In this document: in pieces, positions 8,986 to 16,241 of the stretch | Numbering within the stretch: position 1 is the first letter of the stretch | Layout of the letters: each line of letters begins with the position of its first letter | Source: Betaproteobacteria bacterium | Lineage (GTDB): Bacteria; Pseudomonadota; Gammaproteobacteria; Burkholderiales; Usitatibacteraceae | NCBI GenBank assembly: GCA_016790765.1 | Contig: JAEUMZ010000181.1 | Coordinates: 1 to 38,587 of the forward strand | DNA length: 38,587 nt | Direction of reading: 5' to 3' | Program-made: the position numbers and the translations under genes | The notes under the pieces: generated by a model | What the model saw: only the letters and a program-made list of their open reading frames with translations | Database searches by the model: none | What the model was told of the DNA's origin: nothing

Positions 8986-9069
8986 TGTCTCCCCGGCGAA
9001 GGCCGGGGTCCAAGTTTCTTTGCCACAGCGAAATGACAACTTGGGCCCCGGACTAAATCCGGGGCGACA
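8986..9069. repeat. diverged inverted pair of hairpin repeats (no gene between)
   Basis: Two inverted, diverged copies (8986-9018 and 9035-9069) of a repeat resembling the one that brackets the GIY-YIG gene at 30975-31346. The left copy contains CCCCGGCGAAGGCCGGGG, a perfect hairpin with a GAAG loop. The right copy contains CCCCGGACTAAATCCGGGG. Both copies end, on their inner sides, in (C)CCAAGT-like sequence. Only 16 bases separate them. It lies between the beta and alpha formate dehydrogenase genes and may form mRNA hairpins there. Confidence 0.65.
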
Positions 9070-9095
9070 GGAATGAGCGGCGGCGCGGATCACCA

Positions 9096-10913
9096 TCATG
9101 CGATCTCATGCGGGAAATGCTTGATCACGCACCGAATCGGATTCGGCGCCGCCTGCCCCAGCCCGCAGATGGACGCATCCACCATCACCTGCGACAGTTC
9201 CTCCAGCAACCCCGTCTTCCACTTCGATTCCTCCAGCAACCTCACAGCTTTCTCCGTCCCCACGCGGCACGGTGTGCACTGCCCGCAGCTTTCATCCGCG
9301 AAGAACTTCATCAGGTTCAGCGCCGCATCACGCGCCTTGTCCTGGTCGGAGAGGATCACCACCGCCGCCGAGCCGATGAAGCAGCCGTGCGGTTGCAGGG
9401 TGTCGAAGTCGAGCGGGATGTCGCCCATGCTGGCGGGCAGGATGCCGCCCGAGGCGCCGCCGGGAAGGTAGGCGTAGAACGCGTGGCCGTCCTGCATGCC
9501 GCCGCAGAATTCCTCGATCAGCTCCCTGACGGTGATGCCTGCAGGGGCCAGGTGCACGCCGGGCTTTTTCACGCGGCCGGAAACGGAAAATGAACGCAGT
9601 CCCTTCCGGCCATTGCGCCCATGGCCGGCGAACCAGTCGGCGCCCTTCTCCAGGATGTCGCGCACCCAGTAGAGCGTCTCCATGTTGTGTTCCAGCGTGG
9701 GGCGGCCAAACAAGCCGACCTGGGCCACGTACGGCGGGCGCAAGCGCGGCATGCCGCGGTGGCCCTCGATGGATTCGATCATCGCGGATTCTTCGCCGCA
9801 GATGTAGGCACCGGCGCCCCGCCGCAACTCGATGTGCGGGAGGGCGACACCCCCGGGAGGCCCGGCCTGGAGCGCCGCCAATTCAGCCTCAAGCAGCGCG
9901 CGGCACTGGTGGTACTCGTCGCGCAGGTAGATGTAGCAGGCGTCGATGCCCACCACCTTGGCGGCGATCAGCAGGCCTTCCAGGAACCGGTGCGGATCGC
10001 GCTCCAAGTAATGGCGATCCTTGAACGTGCCGGGCTCGCCCTCGTCGATGTTGACCGCCATGAGCCGCGGCGCGGGCTCGGCGCGCACGATGCGCCACTT
10101 GCGCCCCGCCGGAAACCCCGCGCCGCCGAGGCCGCGCAGGTTGGAGTTTTCGAGTGCCTTGAGGATGGATTCGGCATCGCGTTTTCCGCTCGCCACTTCG
10201 AGCCAGGTTTGGTAGCCGGCTTGGGCTTGGTAGGTCGCAAAGTCGATGTGCGGAGCCCCCTCTCTCCCACCTTTCTCCCGCAATGGGAGAGAGGCCTTGT
10301 CCGGAGAAGCGGAACCGCTCTCGCGAGAGGCTTCCCTCCCCCCTCGCGGGGGAGGGACCGGGGGGGAGGGGGTGGCGGAGGTCGCACCCTGATGTACCGC
10401 CGCAACCACCAGATCCACGCTCGCAAACCCAAACGCGTTCTGCCCCACGCACACCGCCGGCGCTTCGGCGCAGCGGCCGATGCAGGGGGCGGCGATCACG
10501 CGCACGTCCTTGCCGAGCAGCGCGGGCAGCTTCTCCAACAGCTCGCCTGCCCCGGCCATCGTGCACGACAACGTCTCGCACACGCGCACCGTGAGCGCGG
10601 GGGGCGCGGACTCGCCTTCCTTGACCACGTCGAAGTGGTGATAGAACGTCGCGACCTCGTACACCTCGGCTTGCGAAAGCTTCATCGCCTCCGCCAGCGC
10701 GGCCAGGTGCGCGGCCGACAACTGGTTGAAGCGGTCCTGGACCAGGTGCAGGAACTCGATGAGCAGGTCGCGGCGGCTTTCGCGGCCGGCGAGCAGGGCC
10801 GCGACGTCGGCGCGCGCAGCGGGATCGACCTGCCGGCCCTTGGGGGTGTTGCGCGCTTTCATCTTGCGGCGCACGTCGGCCAGCGGGATGGAAGCAGTGG
10901 CGCGGTCGTTCAT
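9096..10913 (-). CDS. NAD-dependent formate dehydrogenase, beta subunit (NuoE-NuoF fusion)
   Basis: A 605-aa fusion. Residues 1-175 are a NuoE-like thioredoxin-fold [2Fe-2S] domain (Cys112, Cys117, Cys144, Cys148). From about residue 221 it is NuoF-like: RGLGGAGFPAGRKW and NIDEGEPGTFKDRHYLERD (FMN/NADH site), GAGAYICGEESAMIES, an SLBB part, and SCGQCTPCR plus a later Cys for a [4Fe-4S] cluster. It takes electrons from the alpha subunit and reduces NAD+. Residues about 177-220 are an inserted Pro/Arg/Gly-rich linker encoded by a palindromic repeat at 10254-10385, not found in the relatives I remember. Start at 10913 with AAGGAA upstream. It is the first gene of the fdh pair. Confidence 0.92.
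   Translation of the reverse strand: MNDRATASIPLADVRRKMKARNTPKGRQVDPAARADVAALLAGRESRRDLLIEFLHLVQDRFNQLSAAHLAALAEAMKLSQAEVYEVATFYHHFDVVKEGESAPPALTVRVCETLSCTMAGAGELLEKLPALLGKDVRVIAAPCIGRCAEAPAVCVGQNAFGFASVDLVVAAVHQGATSATPSPPVPPPRGGREASRESGSASPDKASLPLREKGGREGAPHIDFATYQAQAGYQTWLEVASGKRDAESILKALENSNLRGLGGAGFPAGRKWRIVRAEPAPRLMAVNIDEGEPGTFKDRHYLERDPHRFLEGLLIAAKVVGIDACYIYLRDEYHQCRALLEAELAALQAGPPGGVALPHIELRRGAGAYICGEESAMIESIEGHRGMPRLRPPYVAQVGLFGRPTLEHNMETLYWVRDILEKGADWFAGHGRNGRKGLRSFSVSGRVKKPGVHLAPAGITVRELIEEFCGGMQDGHAFYAYLPGGASGGILPASMGDIPLDFDTLQPHGCFIGSAAVVILSDQDKARDAALNLMKFFADESCGQCTPCRVGTEKAVRLLEESKWKTGLLEELSQVMVDASICGLGQAAPNPIRCVIKHFPHEIA
10254..10385. repeat. palindromic repeat inserted in frame inside the formate dehydrogenase beta gene
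   Basis: Contains two strong hairpins: 11-bp arms CCTCTCTCCCA (10259-10269) and TGGGAGAGAGG (10284-10294), and 10-bp arms TCCCTCCCCC (10333-10342) and GGGGGAGGGA (10348-10357). The segment is 132 nt (44 codons), has no stop in the beta-subunit frame and corresponds to the linker at residues about 177-220. Its base composition (C and G runs) differs from the flanking coding sequence. Confidence 0.75.
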
Positions 10914-10931
10914 CGGGTCGGCATTCCTTGA

Positions 10932-10945
10932 TTGACTTGCATCAA
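10932..10945 (-). promoter_or_regulatory. possible FNR/Anr-type box upstream of the formate dehydrogenase genes
   Basis: On the minus strand TTGATGCAAGTCAA fits TTGAT-N4-GTCAA, close to the FNR/Anr consensus TTGAT-N4-ATCAA. It ends only 18 bases before the beta-subunit ATG, so if used it would more likely repress than activate, unless the transcript is very short. A single short match, so weak evidence. Confidence 0.3.
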
Positions 10946-11070
10946 GCCTGGATTTGGCCCGGAAAGCCGGGCGTTTACCCATGGAGTTTGGCAGATTCGG
11001 GCAAAAGGATACGGCGCACCCCGCCCACGCCACATGATGCGTGTCAAGACGCTATCCGTCCTGGATAGAA

Positions 11071-11147
11071 ACACCAAACTCAAGCACTGGCAAGGAGATC
11101 AGGCCATTTGTCGCCGGAAAAGCGCGCCAGTCCTTGGGTTTGGCGGG
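11071..11147. repeat. REP-like palindrome, copy B
   Basis: Arms CCAAACTCAAGCACTGG and, inverted, CCAAACCCAAGGACTGG enclose about 37 bases. Same family as copies at 1221, 25469 and 36971. It lies in the 305-bp gap 10914-11218, which otherwise holds the FNR-like box and the terminator of the TonB receptor gene; no further gene was seen there. Confidence 0.55.
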
Positions 11148-11165
11148 CGACCGCTCTGTACCGGC

Positions 11166-11193
11166 AAAAAAAAGCCCCGGAGATCCGGGGCCA
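11166..11193 (-). terminator. intrinsic terminator of the TonB-dependent receptor gene
   Basis: On the minus strand a GC-rich hairpin GCCCCGG-ATCT-CCGGGGC is followed by eight T. It begins about 25 bases after the receptor stop codon at 11219. Textbook rho-independent structure. Confidence 0.9.
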
Positions 11194-11218
11194 GGAGAAA
11201 CGTTGTGGTGCGCAGTGG

Positions 11219-14200
11219 TCAGAACTTCGCGCGCACGCCCAGCATGAATTCGCGGCCGGTCTTGTGATACACGACCGAACTGTTGCGCGCGCGGCTGATG
11301 AACTGGTCATTGGCCTCGTTGGTCAGGTTGACCCCTTCCAGCATGAACTGGATGTTCTTGCTCCATTGGTACGAGAGCGAGGCGTCGACGTTGGTCGAGC
11401 TGTTCTTGCCCTCGACGTCGTTGTTGTTCTGGCCCGGCACGCGGGTGATGAACGACTTGCGGAAGGCCCCGGACACGCGCCCGCTCCAGGTGCCGTCGTC
11501 GTAATAGAGCGTGGCATTCCAGGACTTCGGCGACAGGTTCAGGAGGTCGTCGGTGATGGTGGTGCCGCTGGTGGGCGAGACGGCGTACTCGATGCGCGAC
11601 TTCACATACGTGTAATTGAGCAGCGTGCCGAAATTGCGTGCCCAGCCGTCCAGGAACGTGAACGGCTGCTGGTAGTTCAGTTCGTAGCCCTTCAACGGCC
11701 CGCCCTTGGTGTTGATCGGCGCGGTCACCTGGAACACCTCGGTGCCGTTGAAGTTGGACGGCAGGAACGACAGCGGGAAGCCGGTTTCGTTGTAGGGGAT
11801 GTTGGTGCGCAGGTTCTGGATGTAGGTGCCGATGTCCTTGTAGAACAGGCCCAGTCCCAGGAAGCCGTTCTTGGCGAAGTACCACTCGAAGCTGGTGTCG
11901 TAGGCCTTGGCGCGGAACGGCTGCAGCAGCGGGTTGCCGGCGGTGATCGACAGCGTGCCGGTGGTGCTGATGGTGCCGCCGGGATTGAGGTTGCCCAGTT
12001 GCGGGCGCGCCATCACCTTGGCGGCCGCCAGGCGCACGATGAAGTCGCGCGTGACCTGCAGTGAGACGTTGAACGAAGGCAGCGTGTCCGTGTATTCGTT
12101 GGTCACGGTGATTTCGGTGCCGCCGCCGGTGGCCTGGTAGCCGGTCGCCACCTGCTCGGTGCGCACCTGGCGCACACCGACGTTGCCGCGCACCGGCATG
12201 CCGTTCCACTCGGTGTTGAACTCGGCCATCAGCCAGATGCCCTTGTCGCGTTCCACCACTGAGCGGTTGTTGCCGCGCGCGTTGCCGTTGGTGGTGGAGG
12301 AAAGCGTGAAGTCGCCCGGTCCGCCCGCCGGCCCGGATTTCAGGCAGTTGCAATAGATGTCGTACGCCGCCGCGATGGCCTGCAAGTTGGGGATCAGCCA
12401 GGCGGTTGGCGTCCCGGCCGGCAGGCCGAGCCCCTGGCCGAAGCCGGTCAGCATGGTGGTGAGGCTGCCGACGCTGGTGCCGGACGGCGGCGCGAAGATC
12501 GTGTCGTTCTGGTTGACGCGGCGGAACTCGAAGGTGTCGAAGGTGTACTTTTTGTCGTCGTAGCCGCCCTTCACGGTGAGCAGGTCGGGCATCGCCTCCC
12601 AAGCCAGGTCAAAGCGCGCCAGCTGGTTCTTGTTGGTCGAACCCTGCGGACGGATGCGAATTTCGCTCGAGGTGGTGTTGGGGATGGTGGTCGGTTGCGT
12701 GCCGGAGGTCACCTGCGGGACCGACACCAGCGTCAGCGCTCCGCCGGACTGGGTCACGTCGAACGGATAGCGGATGATCGGCAGGCGGTCGCTGCCGCGA
12801 AAGTCGATGGTGTAGCCATTGACGTTGAGCGCGTCCAGCGTGGTGGTGGTCTGGAACGGGTTGCGGAACTTCGATTCCGCCACGCCGGCCTGTACATTCA
12901 GGCGCAAGGTGTCGGTCAGCGTCTGCTCCAAGGTCAGCGTCGGCTGGGTGAAGGTCGTCTTGAGCAAGTCGAATCGCTGCTCGGAGCGGATGTCCACGCC
13001 GTTGTAGACGCCATACAGCAAGGCACCGTTGGAGGCGTACTGGGTTTCGACCACGCTGGTCTGCGGTTTGCCGCCCTGCGCGGCCGAGCGGCTGAAGGAG
13101 ATCGCCTCGAGGAAGTCTTCCTGGCGCGTGGCTTCCATCTTCGAATACAGCATGTCGAGCGTCAGCAGCGTGCCTTGTTGCGGGCGGAACTGGATCGAGC
13201 CGGTCAGGCCGGTGCGTTCCTGGTCGTGCGTGAGGCGCCCGTAACGCGGCAGGCGCGGGTGGAAGTTGGCCGCGTTGCTCGCATCGTTGTAAGCGGCGAT
13301 GGTGGCTGCGTTGCCGGTGATGCGCGCCACGCCCTGCGCGGACGGGCCGCAGGTGGTGGCCGTCGAGTTGGTCGGATTGTTGGTCACGCCGGTGGGGGCA
13401 CACCAGCCACCCGAGGACGTGCCATTGTCCCAGCGCACGGTGCTGAAGCCTTCCTCGAACAGGTAGCGCTTGGAGTAGGCGCCGGACAGCAGCACGCCGA
13501 CCTTGTTGTCGAGGAAAGTGTCGGAGACCAGGAAAGCGCCGCGCGGGTCGATGTCCTTGGACATGTCGTTGTAGCGGCCGCTGATCGAGGCGGAGGCCTT
13601 GAATCCCTTGAAATCGAAGGGCCGCGAGGTCTGCAGGTCCACGGTGGCGCCCAGCGAGCCTTCATCGACATCCGCGGAGGAGCTCTTGCGCACCTTGAGC
13701 TGGCTGAACAGCTCCGAGGCGAACACGTTGAAGTCGAAGGCGCGCGTACGGTTGTTGCCGCCGGAGCTGTCGGTGCCGCCCGTGGTGGCCAAGCCTTCCA
13801 CGCCATTGATGCGCACGCGCGTGAAATCGCCGCCCAAACCGCGCACGGTGATCGTGCGGCCCTCGCCGGCGTCGCGGTCGATGACCACGCCGGGCACGCG
13901 CTGCAGAGACTCGGCCAGGTTGGTGTCGGGGAACTTGGCGATGTCCTCGGCCTTGATGACATCGACGATGCCGAGGTCTTCCTTCTTGAGATTGAGCGCG
14001 CTTTCGAGCGAGGCGCGGAACCCGGTGATCACGACCGTATCCACCGCTTGCGGAGCGGCGGCCTTGGCAGCCGGCGCCGGCTGGGCCTGGTCGGCCGGCT
14101 TGGGTTGGCCGGGCTGCACCGGCGGTTTGGACTCTTGCGCCACGGCCATGCCCGCGGACAGGACGCTCAAGGTCGCCAGGGTCAGCAACTTCATGCGCTG

Positions 14201-14233
14201 CATCGGTGCACCGGAAACTCGTTTCTGGGTCAT
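11219..14233 (-). CDS. TonB-dependent receptor (Xanthomonas/Caulobacter carbohydrate type)
   Basis: A 1004-aa outer-membrane receptor with a signal peptide (LLTLATLSVLSAGMAVAQ), a Pro/Ala/Gln-rich spacer, and a TonB-box-like DTVVITGFRASLESALN. The plug domain contains IKAEDIAKFPDTNLAESLQ and VRGLGGDFTRVRINGVE, followed by a long beta-barrel ending in the aromatic-type C-terminus (FMLGVRAKF). It matches the TonB-dependent receptor subfamily often found with polysaccharide-degradation genes. Transcribed divergently from the pectate lyase, with an operator-like site (14342-14355) in front, it most probably takes up oligogalacturonides. That substrate is inferred from context. Start at 14233 is supported by a strong GGAGGAG seven bases upstream. 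It ends in a strong terminator, so it is probably monocistronic. Confidence 0.93.
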   Translation of the reverse strand: MTQKRVSGAPMQRMKLLTLATLSVLSAGMAVAQESKPPVQPGQPKPADQAQPAPAAKAAAPQAVDTVVITGFRASLESALNLKKEDLGIVDVIKAEDIAKFPDTNLAESLQRVPGVVIDRDAGEGRTITVRGLGGDFTRVRINGVEGLATTGGTDSSGGNNRTRAFDFNVFASELFSQLKVRKSSSADVDEGSLGATVDLQTSRPFDFKGFKASASISGRYNDMSKDIDPRGAFLVSDTFLDNKVGVLLSGAYSKRYLFEEGFSTVRWDNGTSSGGWCAPTGVTNNPTNSTATTCGPSAQGVARITGNAATIAAYNDASNAANFHPRLPRYGRLTHDQERTGLTGSIQFRPQQGTLLTLDMLYSKMEATRQEDFLEAISFSRSAAQGGKPQTSVVETQYASNGALLYGVYNGVDIRSEQRFDLLKTTFTQPTLTLEQTLTDTLRLNVQAGVAESKFRNPFQTTTTLDALNVNGYTIDFRGSDRLPIIRYPFDVTQSGGALTLVSVPQVTSGTQPTTIPNTTSSEIRIRPQGSTNKNQLARFDLAWEAMPDLLTVKGGYDDKKYTFDTFEFRRVNQNDTIFAPPSGTSVGSLTTMLTGFGQGLGLPAGTPTAWLIPNLQAIAAAYDIYCNCLKSGPAGGPGDFTLSSTTNGNARGNNRSVVERDKGIWLMAEFNTEWNGMPVRGNVGVRQVRTEQVATGYQATGGGTEITVTNEYTDTLPSFNVSLQVTRDFIVRLAAAKVMARPQLGNLNPGGTISTTGTLSITAGNPLLQPFRAKAYDTSFEWYFAKNGFLGLGLFYKDIGTYIQNLRTNIPYNETGFPLSFLPSNFNGTEVFQVTAPINTKGGPLKGYELNYQQPFTFLDGWARNFGTLLNYTYVKSRIEYAVSPTSGTTITDDLLNLSPKSWNATLYYDDGTWSGRVSGAFRKSFITRVPGQNNNDVEGKNSSTNVDASLSYQWSKNIQFMLEGVNLTNEANDQFISRARNSSVVYHKTGREFMLGVRAKF

Positions 14234-14341
14234 GCGATTCTCCTCCGTGGCGGGGGCGGGCTTTGGAATGGCGCCGCTCGGGATCTCCGCCGGTTAGTCA
14301 AACGATTCAATCGGGTGTTTGGGTCCTGCCAAGCCTAAAAA

Positions 14342-14355
14342 GTAACCGGTGTCAT
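14342..14355 (+). promoter_or_regulatory. operator-like site upstream of the TonB receptor gene
   Basis: GTAACCGGTGTCAT, one of five near-identical sites in the pectin locus. Compare GAAACCGGTGTCAT at 14459, GTAACCGGTGTCAG at 20387, and, on the other strand, GTAAGCGGTATCAT at 21568 and GAAACCGGTGTCAT at 21665. The core ACCGGT is palindromic, as in LacI-family operators. It lies about 110 bases from the receptor ATG. Confidence 0.7.
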
Positions 14356-14454
14356 TTTTGCTGCGCCGCAACAACTTTTTCGCTTTCGACCCCCCTGCCG
14401 CAAATTCCCCTCACTCTGGGAAATCGGCGGCTGGATATTCCGGCGGCGACCAAC

Positions 14455-14483
14455 TTGAGAAACCGGTGTCATTGCGATATTAT
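14455..14483 (+). promoter_or_regulatory. sigma-70 promoter with embedded operator, pectate lyase gene
   Basis: TTGAGA (14455-14460), a 17-base spacer and TATTAT (14478-14483) form a near-consensus promoter 45 bases from the pectate lyase ATG. The operator-like site GAAACCGGTGTCAT (14459-14472) fills the spacer, so a bound repressor would block RNA polymerase directly. The divergent 294-bp gap 14234-14527 holds this and the site at 14342. Confidence 0.8.
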
Positions 14484-14527
14484 GGGGAACCGTTTTTGAT
14501 GTCAACACCTATTCGGAAGGGCCCCGC

Positions 14528-15913
14528 ATGCGCCTCGCTGCCACGCTACTCCTGTGTCCGTTCCTGCTCTGTGCCCTGCCCGGCCAGTCCCAATCCGCCC
14601 CTGATCCGAAAGCGTCAGCCCCCTCCACGGCCCGGGCCTTCCACGGCGCCCTGGGCTGGGGCGGGGTCACGCCCGGCGGGCGCGGCGGCAAGATCCTCAA
14701 GGTCACCAACCTCAACGCCGAGGGCCCCGGCTCGTTCAAGGCCGCGGTGGAAACCAAGGGCCCGCGCATCGTCGTCTTCGAGGTCGGCGGCGTGATCGAC
14801 ATGGCGCGCAAGGTGATCGACGTGCGCGAGCCCTTCCTCACCATCGCCGGCCAGACGGCGCCCTCGCCGGGCATCACGCTGATCAAGACGGGTCTGAACA
14901 TCCGCACCCACGACGTGATCGTGCGCCACATCCGCATCCGCACCGGGGCGGACGGCGCCGCCAAGCGCAGCGGCTGGGATCCCGACGCGCTCAACATGGT
15001 CTCGGCCCATCGCGTCATCGTCGACCACTGCACAATGACCTGGGCCATCGACGAGAACATGTCGGCCTCCGGCCCGCGCTTCAAGGGAAAGAACATCGAC
15101 GAGTGGCGCGCCAACACCTCGCACGACATCACGTTTTCCTACAACCTTGCGGCCGAGGGACTGGCCGATTCCAGCCACCCCAAGGGCGAGCACTCCAAGG
15201 GCTCGCTGGTGCACGACAACGTGACCAACATCCTGTTCTACGGCAACCTGTGGGCGCACAACGTGGAGCGCAACCCCCTGTTCAAGGGCGGCGTACGCGG
15301 CTCGGTGGTGAACAACCTGATCTACAACCCCGGCCGCCGGGCGTTGCATTACAACCTGATGCTGTTCGAGTGGGGCGACAACCCCGTCGTCAACGGTCAG
15401 ATGAGCGCCGTGGGCAACGTGCTGCGCGGCGGGCCGTCCACCGTCGGCAAGCTGCCGTTCCTGATGCTGGGCGGCGATGGGGACCTGGAATACCACGGCA
15501 AGGACAACATCGCCGTGGACAAGTACGGCGAACCGCTGCCGATGTTCGGCCGCTACGGCGCGACGCACGCGAAGCTGATCGAGATGCCTGCCCCGGTGGC
15601 ATGGCCCGAAGGCCTGAAGGCCCTGCCTGCCTCCGACGTCGAGCGGCACGTACTGGCCAACGCGGGCGCGCGCCCCTGGGACCGCGACGCCGACGACCTG
15701 CGCGTGCTGTTCTTCGTCGTGGAGGGCCGCGGACAGATCATCGATGATGAAAAGGAAGTCAGCGAGTACCCGAAGCAGAAGGAAACGCGCGCGCCCTTCG
15801 TCGAGGCGGACTGGGATCTCAACACGATGCTGCCGAAGTCTGGCCGCTACCCGGGGCAGAAGGGGCCGATCCAGGAGCACCTCTCGCCGACGGACCTCGA
15901 TTCGCGAAAGTAG
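14528..15913 (+). CDS. secreted pectate lyase, polysaccharide lyase family 1 type
   Basis: A 461-aa protein with a Sec signal peptide (residues 1 to about 22). It has the right-handed beta-helix pattern of PL1 lyases: GGRGGKILKVTNLNAEGPGSF, then IVVFEVGGVIDMA, LTIAGQTAPSPGITL, a VIVRHIRIR strand (the WiDH/RHxRxR-type segment), and VIVDHCTMTWAIDE. It should cleave polygalacturonate by beta-elimination in the presence of calcium, releasing unsaturated oligogalacturonates that KduI/KduD/KdgK process further. ATG at 14528 follows GGAAGGG. Its promoter carries an embedded operator. Downstream there is a hairpin repeat region instead of another gene, so it appears monocistronic. The family call is confident; the exact polymer preference (pectate or methylated pectin) is not. 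Confidence 0.88.
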   Translation: MRLAATLLLCPFLLCALPGQSQSAPDPKASAPSTARAFHGALGWGGVTPGGRGGKILKVTNLNAEGPGSFKAAVETKGPRIVVFEVGGVIDMARKVIDVREPFLTIAGQTAPSPGITLIKTGLNIRTHDVIVRHIRIRTGADGAAKRSGWDPDALNMVSAHRVIVDHCTMTWAIDENMSASGPRFKGKNIDEWRANTSHDITFSYNLAAEGLADSSHPKGEHSKGSLVHDNVTNILFYGNLWAHNVERNPLFKGGVRGSVVNNLIYNPGRRALHYNLMLFEWGDNPVVNGQMSAVGNVLRGGPSTVGKLPFLMLGGDGDLEYHGKDNIAVDKYGEPLPMFGRYGATHAKLIEMPAPVAWPEGLKALPASDVERHVLANAGARPWDRDADDLRVLFFVVEGRGQIIDDEKEVSEYPKQKETRAPFVEADWDLNTMLPKSGRYPGQKGPIQEHLSPTDLDSRK

Positions 15914-15991
15914 GGTTGCTTCGTCATTCCGGCGCCGGCCTCGTGGCCACTGCGCTTAGGTCTTTCGTGTTCGCGAAACGAAACGCCGAAA

Positions 15992-16193
15992 ACCTGGAAC
16001 ACAGAGATCTCAGAGAAATGGGAGGACACGGAGAAACCTCGGTGTGCTCCCCCTTCTCCCTACCCTCTGTGTTTCAGGTGTTGAATCTTTTCGGGCGATG
16101 CCAGTTCCACGCCACACGGAAATGAGGGAGGCCACGGAGAATCCTCTGTGTGCTCCCCCTTCTCTGTACCCTCCGTGTTCCAGATTTTGGATC
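15992..16193. repeat. tandem CACAGAG-type hairpin repeats
   Basis: The first hairpin spans 15992-16079, with outer arms ACCTGGAACACAGAG and CTCTGTGTTTCAGGT (one mismatch). A direct repeat of about 67 bp occurs at 16021-16087 and again at 16127-16193, sharing GGAG(G)-CACGGAGAA, TGTGCTCCCCCTTCTC and CCGTGTT/CTGTGTT blocks. They fill most of the 328-bp gap 15914-16241 between the convergent pectate lyase and carboxylesterase genes. Same sequence family as the hairpin at 37057-37136. No gene seen in the gap. Confidence 0.65.
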
Positions 16194-16241
16194 GCATCGG
16201 GCGGCACATGTTCCGGACCATGCGCCGCACCATTCACCGCG

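Noticed and set aside
11041..11047. A perfect minus-strand TTGACA upstream of the formate dehydrogenase genes as a promoter, or a sigma-54 site nearby
   Set aside because: No -10 element lies at 16-18 bases, and the GG/GC spacing for sigma-54 is wrong.
16021..16193. CRISPR array suggested by direct repeats
   Set aside because: Only two imperfect 67-bp units, internally palindromic, with no spacer pattern and no cas genes.
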